Part shown: one piece after another, positions 1 through 5,981 of the stretch
Layout: each line of letters starts with the position of its first letter
Position numbering within the stretch: the stretch's first letter is position 1
NCBI GenBank assembly: GCA_947501315.1
Contig: CANMXH010000085.1
Location: 1-9,507 of the forward strand
Reading direction: 5' to 3'
Length of the DNA: 9,507 nt
From: Caulobacteraceae bacterium
GTDB lineage: Bacteria > Pseudomonadota > Alphaproteobacteria > Caulobacterales > Caulobacteraceae
The notes under the pieces: model-generated
What the model was told of the DNA's origin: nothing
Databases searched by the model: none
The model's input: only the letters and a program-made list of their open reading frames with translations
Position numbers and translations under genes: made by a program

Positions 1-460
1 CTCGGCGACCCTCGACTGGGTCAACCAGCAGCTCTGGGCCAATGGCGACAAGGTCGGGATCACCGGCTTCTGCTGGGGCGGCAAGGTGGTGTGGCAGGCC
101 TGCGCCCGCTTCGCCGTGCTGGATGCCGGCGTAGCCTGGTACGGCCGCCTCGCGCCCGCGGCGACCGCGACGCCCGAACAGGCTGCGGCGGGCCAGCCCT
201 GGCCGGTCAATCTGGCCGATGATCTGAAATGTCCGGTGCTGGGCCTCTACGGCGGTCAGGACCGCGGGATCCCCCTGACCAGCGTCGAGGCCATGCGCGA
301 GGCCCTGCAACGCGCCGGCCAGACCGCCAGCGGCATCCATGTCTATCCGGACAGCCCGCACGCCTTCCACGCCGACTATCGCGACAGCTATCGGGCGGTT
401 GACGCCGCCGACGGCTGGAGCCGGCTGCTGGCCTTCTTCAATGAGCGACTGAAAAACTAG
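1..460 (+). CDS. Dienelactone hydrolase family protein (3' part; 5' end outside window)
   Basis: This is the C-terminal portion of a dienelactone-hydrolase-type alpha/beta hydrolase; the frame is open from base 2 back past the window edge, so the true start is not visible. The nucleophile elbow GFCWGG (Cys codon at 71-73) has the Gly-x-Cys-x-Gly-Gly form typical of carboxymethylenebutenolidase-like enzymes, which use Cys rather than Ser. The acid residue is probably the Asp of GLYGGQDRGIP and the base the first His of SPHAFH, so the Cys-Asp-His triad looks intact. Family members open cyclic ester (lactone) rings, classically dienelactone in chloroaromatic degradation, but most chromosomal members have unknown substrates and nothing here points to a catabolic cluster. 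The protein is expected to be cytoplasmic. The stop codon TAG is followed within about 35 bp by inverted-repeat copy A, whose core contains the likely terminator. The family is firm; the substrate is unknown. Confidence 0.9.
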   Translation, partial: SATLDWVNQQLWANGDKVGITGFCWGGKVVWQACARFAVLDAGVAWYGRLAPAATATPEQAAAGQPWPVNLADDLKCPVLGLYGGQDRGIPLTSVEAMREALQRAGQTASGIHVYPDSPHAFHADYRDSYRAVDAADGWSRLLAFFNERLKN

Positions 461-493
461 GCCCGTTGTCCTGGCGGCCTGCGGTGGCCGACA

Positions 494-536
494 GGTTCAT
501 CACAAAGGGCACGAAGAATTCACAAAGGACACGACG
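494..536 (+). repeat. Left arm of inverted-repeat copy A
   Basis: The arm contains four CAC(A/G)AAG-type heptamers starting at 501, 510, 521 and 530, spaced 9, 11 and 9 bp; the last is degenerate (CACGACG). At the position corresponding to the GxxExxY start codon in copy B this arm has ATT (518-520) instead of ATG. Confidence 0.8.
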
Positions 537-564
537 GGACCGGGGATGGGGCCGGGTCCAGGGA

Positions 565-583
565 TCCCGACATCTGGTCGGGA
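565..583 (+). other. Stem-loop in the core of copy A
   Basis: TCCCGAC (565-571) pairs perfectly with GTCGGGA (577-583) around a 5-nt loop. It is the first of a series of short palindromes in the core. Others are 607-628 (10-bp arms with one mismatch), 648-665 (an 18-bp palindrome with one mismatched pair) and 676-692 (7-bp perfect stem, 3-nt loop, overlapping the right arm). Confidence 0.5.
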
Positions 584-587
584 AATT

Positions 588-606
588 GCGGCTTTCGCCG
601 CCTTTT
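588..606 (+). terminator. Probable rho-independent terminator of the dienelactone hydrolase gene
   Basis: GCGGC (588-592) and GCCGC (597-601) form an all-GC 5-bp stem with a TTTC loop, followed by C and four T residues (603-606). It would end plus-strand transcription coming from the dienelactone hydrolase gene. The T-run is short and the stem small, so activity is uncertain. It lies inside the repeat core, so the terminator may have arrived with the element. Confidence 0.5.
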
Positions 607-681
607 GATCGAGGCCGTGGCCTTGATCCCGGCTCTTCCAGCTGAATCGAGCGCCCGGGCTCTCGTCATCCGCTCAGGACA

Positions 682-724
682 CGTTGTGTCCTTTGTGAAT
701 TCTTCGTGCCCTTCGTGACGAACC
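682..724 (-). repeat. Right arm of inverted-repeat copy A
   Basis: Read on the minus strand, this arm has heptamers at 711-717, 702-708, 691-697 and 682-688, with the same 9-11-9 spacing as the left arm; the innermost is degenerate (CACAACG). The inner end also forms a separate hairpin, AGGACAC/GTGTCCT (676-682 with 686-692). The outer flank reads GGCT on the minus strand, as does the flank of the left arm of copy B. Confidence 0.8.
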
Positions 725-746
725 AGCCATCGCCAACGGGAAGAGC

Positions 747-1373
747 TCAGGCCTTCTGGTCGAAATTCCCGCCGGTGGCACCCGCCGCCGCATAGGCCGC
801 ATTGCCCGCCGCCGCGCCGGAGCCCTTGGCTGCAACGACCACCATGGCCGGGCGCACGGTGCGGCCGAACAGGGCGTAGCCGGCTTGCAGCGTCTGGATC
901 ACCTGTCCGCCCTGAACCGTGTCGGACGGCTGTTCCATCATGGCCTGATGCAGGTGGGGGTCGAAAGCCTCACCCGGCTCGGGGGCGACGCGCTTCAGAT
1001 TGTTGCTCTCGAAGGCCTGCAGCAGCGACTTCTGGGTCAGCTCCAGCCCGGTGACCAGACCGGCCTCGCCGGCGTCGGCGTCCTTGGGGGCCGCCTGCAG
1101 CGCCCGCTCCAGATTGTCGGCCACGCCCAGCAGGTCGCGGGCGAAACGCTGGATGGCGTAGGCGCGGGCGTCGTTGGACTGGGTCTCGGCCCGTTTCTTC
1201 GTGTTCTCGGCCTCGGCGACAGCGCGCAGGGCGCGGTCCTTCCACTGGTCGCGCTCGGCGATCAGGGCGTCGATGGGCCCGAGGCCGTCATCCAGACCAG
1301 CCTCGGCTTCAGCCTCCGCGATGTCGGCGGCCAGCTCTTCGGAGTGGGGGAGGTCGTCGTGTGTGTCGCTCAA
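747..1373 (-). CDS. grpE: Nucleotide exchange factor GrpE (Hsp70 cofactor)
   Basis: GrpE is the cytoplasmic dimeric factor that releases ADP from DnaK and lets the DnaK-DnaJ chaperone cycle turn over. The 208-aa product has the usual plan: an acidic, variable N-terminus (residues 1-35), a long helical dimerisation region with the family signature AVAEAENTKKRAE (51-63) and DNLERAL (86-92), then the C-terminal beta domain with FDPHLHQAM (137-145) and GYALFGRTVRPAMVVV (165-180). An Ala/Gly-rich tail of about 28 residues follows. The start is TTG: no in-frame ATG precedes the conserved region, and the TTG overlaps the hrcA stop codon as TTGA, which implies translational coupling with hrcA just upstream. 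An AAGAG stretch a few bases before the TTG may act as the ribosome-binding site. The hrcA-grpE order is common in bacteria. Identity is certain; the exact start is likely. Confidence 0.96.
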   Translation of the reverse strand: MSDTHDDLPHSEELAADIAEAEAEAGLDDGLGPIDALIAERDQWKDRALRAVAEAENTKKRAETQSNDARAYAIQRFARDLLGVADNLERALQAAPKDADAGEAGLVTGLELTQKSLLQAFESNNLKRVAPEPGEAFDPHLHQAMMEQPSDTVQGGQVIQTLQAGYALFGRTVRPAMVVVAAKGSGAAAGNAAYAAAGATGGNFDQKA

Positions 1374-2464
1374 GTCTCTTGTCCGTCCAGCATTCGCCCC
1401 AGCACCCGGGCGGTATAGTCCACCAACGGTATGATGCGGGCATAGTTCAGTCGCGCGGGTCCGATCACGCCGATGGCGCCCAGGACCCTCTGCCGGCCCG
1501 TCATATAGGGTGCCGCGATCACGGCGGAACCCGAAAGCGAAAAGAGTCTTGTTTCCGCCCCGATGAAGATGCGCACACCCTGGGCCGTCGACACCCCGTC
1601 CAGCAGGCCGATCAGCTGTTCCTTCTGCTCCAGGTCGTCGAACAGGATGCGGACCTTCTCCAGATCCTCGGCGGTTTCGCGGTCGTGCAGCAGATTGGCC
1701 CGGCCACGCACGATCAGCGATCGTTCGCGCTCGGCCCCGCCTGACCAGGCGGCCATGCCGTCCTCGACCAGACGGGCGGCGGCGGCGTCCAGCTCGCGGC
1801 GGGCGGCATCCAGTTCGGTGCGCATCTCGGTGCGCGCCTCGTGCAGGGGCCGGCCCTTGAGCCGGGCGTTGAGGAAGTTGGAGGCCTCGGTCAGGGTGGA
1901 GGGGGTGACGCCCGCTTTCAGCGGCATCAGCCGGTTCTCGACCGAGCCGTCGTCCCCGACCAGCACCGCCAGGGCCTGATCGTGGCCCAGGGCGACGAAT
2001 TCGACATGTTTGACCCCGGCCTCGCGCACCGGACTGGCCACGATACTGGCCCCGCCGGCCAGACCCGACAGCAGGCTGGACGCCTCGTTCAGGGCCTCGT
2101 CGAAACTGCGGCCCCGTCCGGCCAGCCTCGCATCGATCTCGCGCCGTTCCTCGGTCCCGAGGTCGCCGATCTCCAGCAGGCCGTCGACGAACAGTCGCAG
2201 GCCGGCGTGGGTGGGGATCCGCCCCGCCGAGGTGTGCGGCGCGCCCAGCAGCCCCGCCAGGGTCAGATCCTGCATGGTGTTGCGGATCGAGGCGGGGGAC
2301 AGGGCGATGCCCGTCTGGGACAGGGTCCGCGAGCCGACCGGGTCCCCGGTTTCCAGATAGGTTTCGACAATGCGCCGAAAGATATCGCGGGCGCGCTCGT
2401 CCATTGCGGCCAGACCGGCCGGGCTGCCGTTGAACGGCGAAGGGTTGGGGGCATACAGGCTCAC
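1370..2464 (-). CDS. hrcA: Heat-inducible transcription repressor HrcA
   Basis: HrcA represses class I heat-shock genes, classically groESL, by binding CIRCE operators; GroEL helps it fold, which gives feedback on chaperone supply. From the chosen start the product is 364 aa. It has an N-terminal winged helix (about residues 21-95: DERARDIFRRIVETYLETGD, GSRTLS, SPASIRNTMQDL and HTSAGRIPTHAGLRLFVDGLL), a central GAF-like and dimerisation region, and the conserved C-terminal FSLSGSAVIAAPYM and VLGAIGVIGPARLNYARI. A longer frame opens at 2581 but would overlap the divergent rph gene. I chose GTG at 2464 because Caulobacter HrcA proteins begin roughly 15-20 residues before the DxRARDIFRR motif and because a good promoter sits directly upstream. 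ATG at 2404 would start right at the conserved domain and looks too short. No CIRCE inverted repeat (TTAGCACTC-N9-GAGTGCTAA) was seen in the window. grpE follows with a 4-bp overlap. Confidence 0.95.
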   Translation of the reverse strand: MSLYAPNPSPFNGSPAGLAAMDERARDIFRRIVETYLETGDPVGSRTLSQTGIALSPASIRNTMQDLTLAGLLGAPHTSAGRIPTHAGLRLFVDGLLEIGDLGTEERREIDARLAGRGRSFDEALNEASSLLSGLAGGASIVASPVREAGVKHVEFVALGHDQALAVLVGDDGSVENRLMPLKAGVTPSTLTEASNFLNARLKGRPLHEARTEMRTELDAARRELDAAAARLVEDGMAAWSGGAERERSLIVRGRANLLHDRETAEDLEKVRILFDDLEQKEQLIGLLDGVSTAQGVRIFIGAETRLFSLSGSAVIAAPYMTGRQRVLGAIGVIGPARLNYARIIPLVDYTARVLGRMLDGQET

Positions 2465-2470
2465 GGTTTC

Positions 2471-2499
2471 AGGATAAGCAGCGCCGCCGCCCCGTCCAA
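2471..2499 (-). promoter_or_regulatory. Putative sigma-70-type promoter of hrcA-grpE
   Basis: On the minus strand, TTGGAC (2499-2494) and TATCCT (2476-2471) are separated by exactly 17 bp. The -10 hexamer ends 6 bp before the GTG start at 2464, so transcription would begin at or next to the start codon, giving a leaderless or nearly leaderless mRNA. There is no ribosome-binding site before the GTG, which fits. The -35 box overlaps the AAGGA ribosome-binding site of the divergent rph gene. Confidence 0.5.
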
Positions 2500-2502
2500 G
2501 GA
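2498..2502 (+). promoter_or_regulatory. Ribosome-binding site of rph
   Basis: AAGGA lies 8 bp before the ATG at 2511 and supports that start codon. It falls within the 46-bp hrcA-rph intergenic gap. Confidence 0.6.
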
Positions 2503-2510
2503 AATCCCGC

Positions 2511-3236
2511 ATGACCACCGCCCGTCCGTCCGCCCGCACTCCCGAACAGCTCCGCCTCGTGACGCTGGAGACCGGCGTCAACCGCTATGCGGAGGGCTCC
2601 TGCCTGGTCACCTTCGGCCACACCAGGGTGCTGGTGACGGCCTCGGTCGAGGAAAAGGTGCCCGGCTGGATGCGCAATACCGGTCAGGGCTGGGTCACGG
2701 CCGAATACGGCATGCTGCCCCGCGCCACCCACACCCGGGGCCGCCGTGAGGCCGCCGCCGGCAAACAGAGCGGCCGGACGCAGGAAATCCAGCGGCTGAT
2801 CGGCCGCTCGCTGCGCGCCGTCGTCGACCTCAAGGCCCTGGGGGAGCGTCAGGTGACGCTGGACTGCGATGTCATCCAGGCCGATGGCGGCACCCGCACG
2901 GCGGCGATCACCGGTGCCTGGGTCGCCATGGCCAGCGCCTTTGACTATCTGCGCGCCGAGGGGTTGCTGAAGGCCGACCCCATCCTCGATCAGGTCGCGG
3001 CCGTCTCGTGCGGCGTCTGCAACGACCAGCCGGTGCTGGACCTCGACTATGAGGAAGACTCCGAGGCCGAGGCCGATTCCAATTTCGTGCTGACCGGCGC
3101 CGGGGCGATCGTCGAGATTCAAGCCACGGGCGAGAAGCGCGGCTTCTCCCGCGCCGAATTCGACCGGCTGTTCCAGCTGGCCGAGGGCGGTTGCGCCGAA
3201 CTGTTCGCCCTGCAGCGGGCCGCCCTGGGGCGCTGA
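2511..3236 (+). CDS. rph: Ribonuclease PH
   Basis: RNase PH is a phosphate-dependent 3'-to-5' exoribonuclease (a hexamer of the PNPase/exosome fold) that trims tRNA 3' ends and helps degrade structured RNA in the cytoplasm. The 241-aa length is normal for the family. Visible signatures include GWVTAEYGMLPRATHTR (60-76), the conserved Arg-containing GKQSGRTQEIQRLIGRSLRA (84-103), the phosphate-binding GGTRT (126-130) in a DCDVIQADGGTRTAAITGA context, and the metal-binding acidic cluster DLDYEED (177-183). The catalytic parts are all present, unlike the frameshifted rph of E. coli K-12. The gene is divergent from hrcA with only 46 bp between them, and a good AAGGA ribosome-binding site precedes the ATG. 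In many alphaproteobacteria rdgB and hemW follow rph; here they do not, and a lipoprotein gene follows instead. Confidence 0.97.
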   Translation: MTTARPSARTPEQLRLVTLETGVNRYAEGSCLVTFGHTRVLVTASVEEKVPGWMRNTGQGWVTAEYGMLPRATHTRGRREAAAGKQSGRTQEIQRLIGRSLRAVVDLKALGERQVTLDCDVIQADGGTRTAAITGAWVAMASAFDYLRAEGLLKADPILDQVAAVSCGVCNDQPVLDLDYEEDSEAEADSNFVLTGAGAIVEIQATGEKRGFSRAEFDRLFQLAEGGCAELFALQRAALGR

Positions 3237-3248
3237 ACGGCCCCCTGA

Positions 3249-3264
3249 CCCGCTTCCAAGCGGG
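3249..3264 (+). other. Stem-loop downstream of rph
   Basis: CCCGCT (3249-3254) pairs with AGCGGG (3259-3264) around TCCA, 12 bp after the rph stop. No T-run follows on either strand, so it could protect the mRNA 3' end but is not a canonical terminator. Confidence 0.3.
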
Positions 3265-3312
3265 GCAAAAGCGTGCCAATCCTGACGCCTGAACCCTGAT
3301 CGGAGAGCCCTG

Positions 3313-3687
3313 ATGCGCCGGACCGTCCTCGCCCTGCTGGCCGTCGGCGCGCTCGCCGGGGCCTGCAGCCCGCCCGCCGAGACGCCCGGCGGTGAGCCGG
3401 CTGCCGCCCCGGTCACGCCGGCTCCAGAAATGCCTGCCGACGCCCCGCCGCAGGAGGAGGTTGATCCCGCGGCCGTCATCACGCCTGCCGGCGCCCCGGT
3501 ATCCTGTCTGAACGACATTGGGGAAGAAGCGGCGCAGCGTCTGGTCGACCGCTGTATCGCCGTCAGCCCTGCCACCCGTCCGCCCTGCAATGTCGCCAAT
3601 GCGTGCGCGCTGATCCAGGACGAGATCGACCGGTCCTGCGAGATGTACACGCCGGGAGATGCCAGGCCCCCGCAGTGCGAGGCATGA
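3313..3687 (+). CDS. Predicted cysteine-rich lipoprotein of unknown function
   Basis: I do not recognise a named family. The 124-aa product starts with a short basic and hydrophobic signal (MRRTVLALLAVGALAGAC) that ends in a lipobox-like AGAC with the lipidation Cys at residue 18, so it is probably anchored to a membrane facing the periplasm. Residues 19-60 form a Pro/Ala-rich low-complexity linker. The C-terminal part (about 61-124) is compact and has six cysteines (65, 81, 92, 98, 109 and 122), an even number compatible with three disulfides in the periplasm. A GGAGAG ribosome-binding site precedes the ATG at good distance. It lies 76 bp after rph and 58 bp before the acyltransferase gene, all on one strand, so co-transcription is possible. 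The -3 residue of the lipobox is Ala rather than Leu, which is acceptable but not ideal. Confidence 0.75.
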   Translation: MRRTVLALLAVGALAGACSPPAETPGGEPAAAPVTPAPEMPADAPPQEEVDPAAVITPAGAPVSCLNDIGEEAAQRLVDRCIAVSPATRPPCNVANACALIQDEIDRSCEMYTPGDARPPQCEA

Positions 3688-3745
3688 AGCCCGGTTCCGG
3701 CGCGGTTTAACCGTTCCTGTACCGCAAACGGCTAATCTGCGGGAC

Positions 3746-4888
3746 ATGACGCCCGTTCCGACGCCCCCCGACCTGCGCGCCCTGACCACCCTGCGGTTTC
3801 TCGCAGCCCTGTGGGTTGTGCTCTACACGGCCTGGCCGCACCTCGATGTCGGCTTCGTCCCGGTCGCCGTGACCAAGGGCTATCTGGGCGTCGAGACCTT
3901 CTTCATTCTCTCCGGCTTCATCCTCAGCCACGTCTATCTCGAGGCGGCGGGCGAGAAGCGGTTCCGTTACGGCGGCTTCCTGTGGGCGCGGCTGGCGCGG
4001 GTCTATCCCCTGCATCTGGTCACCCTGTTCGGCATGATCGGGCTCGGTGTGGTCGCGACGGCCGCCGGGATGAGTATCGACGGCAGCCTGACGGACTGGC
4101 GTGATCTTCCGGCCCATCTGACCCTGACCCACGCCTGGGGCCTGGCCGGCAGTTCGGCCTTCAACCACCCGTCCTGGTCGATCTCTGCGGAATGGGCGGC
4201 CTATCTCGGCTTCCCCGCCTTCGCCTTCGTGGCCTGGCGGCTCAGGGCCCGGCCGGTGCTCGCGACCGTGCTGGCTGCGGGCTTTGCACTCGCCCTCTAC
4301 GCCGCCTTCGAGTTCCTGGCGGGCTATGCCCTGACCGAGGCGACCTTCCGCTGGGGTGCACTGCGGATCGTGCCGTGTTTCGCCCTCGGCTGCGCCCTCT
4401 ATCTGATCCATCGCCGCGGCGGCGTGCCCTTCGCCGGGCCGGTGGCACTCGTCAGCGGGGTGGCCGTGCTGGTCAGCGCCTCGCTGGGCCTGTGGGACGC
4501 GATCACCGTCCTCGCCGCCGGGGGTCTGATCCTGGGGCTGGGCTCGCTGGAAAACAGCCGCGCCGGCGTTCTGGGCTCGAAGCCCGGGGTCTATCTCGGG
4601 GAGATCAGCTATTCGATCTACATGGTCTGCGCGCCGGTGCTGCTGCTGACCACCAATGTTGCGGCGCGGCTGACCGGGGCCGACGACAAGCGGTTTCACA
4701 TCCTTGTGTGGCTGGGGCTGGTCGCGGCGATTCCGGTCGCGGCCATGGTCACCTACCACCTCGTAGAACGCCCGGCCCGCAAGGCTTTGAGAGGTCTCGC
4801 CGACCGACGCGCGGCACGATCCGCCGCGACGAAAGCGCGCACGAACTCGCCCGACAGGGGACTTCAACCCCCGGAAACTATCGTCTAA
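3746..4888 (+). CDS. Acyltransferase-3 family membrane protein (OafA/YrhL-like)
   Basis: This is a polytopic inner-membrane protein of the acyltransferase-3 family, whose members move acyl groups (often O-acetyl) onto sugars of surface polysaccharides, peptidoglycan or other acceptors; the acceptor here is unknown. The 380-aa product has about ten hydrophobic segments. Family landmarks are LRFLAALWVVLY in the first membrane helix (16-27), ETFFILSGFILS (50-61), FLWARLARVYPLHL (78-91), WSISAEWAAYLGFP (144-157), YLGEISYSIYM (283-293) and the terminal TYHLVERPARK (336-346). A basic, polar tail of about 30 residues follows. Two histidines usually seen in the family appear replaced: Thr28 in the first helix and Cys295 in SYSIYMVCAPV. 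The frame is open from 3659, but that extension overlaps the previous gene and is not hydrophobic, so I chose ATG at 3746. No strong ribosome-binding site is seen; TAATCT lies 7 bp before the ATG and could be a -10 box. Confidence 0.9.
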   Translation: MTPVPTPPDLRALTTLRFLAALWVVLYTAWPHLDVGFVPVAVTKGYLGVETFFILSGFILSHVYLEAAGEKRFRYGGFLWARLARVYPLHLVTLFGMIGLGVVATAAGMSIDGSLTDWRDLPAHLTLTHAWGLAGSSAFNHPSWSISAEWAAYLGFPAFAFVAWRLRARPVLATVLAAGFALALYAAFEFLAGYALTEATFRWGALRIVPCFALGCALYLIHRRGGVPFAGPVALVSGVAVLVSASLGLWDAITVLAAGGLILGLGSLENSRAGVLGSKPGVYLGEISYSIYMVCAPVLLLTTNVAARLTGADDKRFHILVWLGLVAAIPVAAMVTYHLVERPARKALRGLADRRAARSAATKARTNSPDRGLQPPETIV

Positions 4889-4926
4889 GGACTAGTGGTC
4901 TGAAACGGGTCGGGAACCACGCCAGC

Positions 4927-5451
4927 ATGTTGAAACGGCTCACAGCCGCTGTGGTGGCAGCGACGCTCGGATTTTCGGCGCTGGGCCATGCCCCCGCCGC
5001 GAAGGCCGATGAGCCGTTCTGGCAGTGTGTGACCTTCGCCCGCATGTATTCGGGCATCAACATCTTCGGCGACGCCCTGACCTGGTGGCGTCAGGCCGAG
5101 GGCAGGTTCCGTACGGGCGACCGTCCCGAGACCGGATCGGTCCTGGCCTTCCAGCCCAGCGGCCGCATGACCCGCGGCCATGTGGCCGTGGTTTCGGAAA
5201 TCCTCACCGATCGGGTGATCCGTGTCACCCACGCCAACTGGGGCGGCAGCCGTGGGCGGGTCGAGGAAAACGTCACCGTCGTGGACGTTTCGTCGGAAGG
5301 CGACTGGACGGCGGTCAAGGTCTGGTACAACCCGATCAATGACCTCGGCACGTCTGTCTATCCGACCTACGGGTTCATCCACAAAGCCCCGGCCCTGCCG
5401 TCCGACGGCGTACTCATGGCCGCGGCTCCGACGGCGGACGGTCAGCCCTGA
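4927..5451 (+). CDS. Secreted CHAP-domain protein (putative peptidoglycan amidase/endopeptidase)
   Basis: The 174-aa product has a classic Sec signal peptide (residues 1-27, cleavage probably after APAAKA) and then a single CHAP domain. CHAP domains are NlpC/P60-like cysteine peptidases that cleave amide bonds in peptidoglycan. The catalytic Cys is Cys34 in FWQCVTFAR and the His is His85 in RGHVAVV; Asn104 in THANW is the likely third residue. Spacing and the W-rich DALTWWRQA stretch between them fit the family. Processing places the domain in the periplasm right after the signal, with no extra cell-wall-binding domain, so it could act in cell-wall remodelling or be exported. The frame is open far upstream through the acyltransferase gene in another phase; the signal peptide fixes the start at 4927. 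Only 38 bp separate it from the acyltransferase stop, so the two may be co-transcribed. The true substrate is unknown. Confidence 0.88.
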   Translation: MLKRLTAAVVAATLGFSALGHAPAAKADEPFWQCVTFARMYSGINIFGDALTWWRQAEGRFRTGDRPETGSVLAFQPSGRMTRGHVAVVSEILTDRVIRVTHANWGGSRGRVEENVTVVDVSSEGDWTAVKVWYNPINDLGTSVYPTYGFIHKAPALPSDGVLMAAAPTADGQP

Positions 5452-5525
5452 CCGCCAGTATCAAGCGCCGGGCTTGACCGGCCCGGGCTGTCCGCGCTTG
5501 CTGTCGGCGAACCCGGAGTCCCGCC

Positions 5526-5978
5526 ATGCGCCGCCTGTTTGCCGCCCTTTCCGTTCTTGCGCTTGCCGCGTGTTCACCGGCTGAGGCTCCCGCACCGCCG
5601 CCGGCGGCCCCCGAGCCCGCGCCGGTACTCGGGGGAGTCGATCTCGCAAAACCGGTCCGCGCCCTCGGCACCGAGCCGTTCTGGAGCGTCGAACTGACCG
5701 GAACGGAGATGGTCTATACGACCCCTGAACCCCCCGGCCAGCGTGCGCGTCAGCCGGATCCCCTGATCCGGGGTACAACCGCGATCTGGGAGGCGGAGAC
5801 CGTTGACGGGACCACGCTCAAGGTCACCCTGATCGCCACCGAATGCTCGGACGGGATGAGCGACCGCACCTATCCGCTGACGGCCATGGTGACGGTCGGC
5901 GATCGGGCCCTGACCGGCTGCGCCGCCTCGACCGCCGCCATCACCTCCACCGGCGAAAGCGGCCCGGTGGTCGAATAG
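5526..5978 (+). CDS. COG3650-like putative lipoprotein
   Basis: The 150-aa product begins with a signal peptide ending in a textbook lipobox, LAAC (lipidated Cys16), then a Pro/Ala linker (17-35) and a small globular domain. RALGTEPFWSVELTGTEMVY (45-64) and ATECSDGMSDRTYPLTAMV (104-122) resemble the uncharacterised COG3650 group, in which GTEPFW and CSDGMSDxxYP are recurrent motifs. Cys107 and Cys132 (LTGCAAS) may form a disulfide. It is expected to sit in the periplasm as a membrane-anchored lipoprotein; no enzymatic role is known to me. A GGAG ribosome-binding site precedes the ATG. It is the last of four envelope-type genes on this strand, and its stop is only 3 bp from the stop of the convergent mmcB gene. 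Family assignment is from recalled motifs and moderately sure. Confidence 0.8.
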   Translation: MRRLFAALSVLALAACSPAEAPAPPPAAPEPAPVLGGVDLAKPVRALGTEPFWSVELTGTEMVYTTPEPPGQRARQPDPLIRGTTAIWEAETVDGTTLKVTLIATECSDGMSDRTYPLTAMVTVGDRALTGCAASTAAITSTGESGPVVE

Positions 5979-5981
5979 GGT

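Larger units (their letters stand above)
494..724. repeat. Gene-less inverted-repeat element, copy A
   Basis: Two arms, 494-536 and 682-724, are inverted copies that match at 40 of 43 positions (mismatches at offsets 6, 11 and 40 from the outer end). The left arm begins GGTTCATCAC; the right arm, read inward on the minus strand, begins GGTTCGTCAC. The 145-bp core has no plausible coding region and is rich in short palindromes. The arms are clearly homologous to those of the GxxExxY-carrying copy B at 8438-8916, so this looks like an internally deleted, MITE-like relative. By its first heptamer and the GGCT just outside one end, the left arm here resembles the right arm of copy B, suggesting the two copies lie in opposite orientation. 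I see no obvious target-site duplication. The element lies between the convergent 3' ends of the dienelactone hydrolase gene and grpE. Confidence 0.8.

Noticed and set aside
494..536. CRISPR-like short repeats in the arms
   Set aside because: Units are 7-12 bp with no spacers of uniform length, occur in inverted pairs, and have no cas genes nearby.
2430..2457. Possible rph promoter TTGAAC-N16-CATACA within the 5' part of hrcA
   Set aside because: The -10 match is poor and the distance to rph unusual; not supported enough to list.
2465..2510. CIRCE operator between hrcA and rph
   Set aside because: I looked for TTAGCACTC-N9-GAGTGCTAA or close variants and saw none; HrcA autoregulation here is not supported by the sequence.
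2465..2581. Upstream extension of hrcA to an ATG at 2581
   Set aside because: It would overlap the divergent rph coding region by about 70 bp and exceed the normal N-terminus of HrcA; GTG 2464 fits better.
1841..2749. 302-aa plus-strand frame opposite hrcA
   Set aside because: Antisense to hrcA and overlapping the start of rph in another phase; no recognisable protein features.
2469..3650. 393-aa minus-strand frame opposite rph and the cysteine-rich lipoprotein
   Set aside because: Low-complexity Gly/Ala/Arg composition and antisense to the certain rph gene; a GC-rich shadow frame.
3707..4867. 386-aa minus-strand frame opposite the acyltransferase gene
   Set aside because: Rich in Gly, Arg, Gln and Asp with no domain, and fully antisense to a gene with clear family motifs.
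4192..4926. Upstream extension of the CHAP gene frame
   Set aside because: It overlaps the acyltransferase gene in a different phase and reads as Arg/Gly-rich; a clear signal peptide sets the start at 4927.
5468..5486. Stem CCGGGC/GCCCGG after the CHAP gene as terminator
   Set aside because: Only a 6-bp stem with a 7-nt loop and no T-run; too weak to call.
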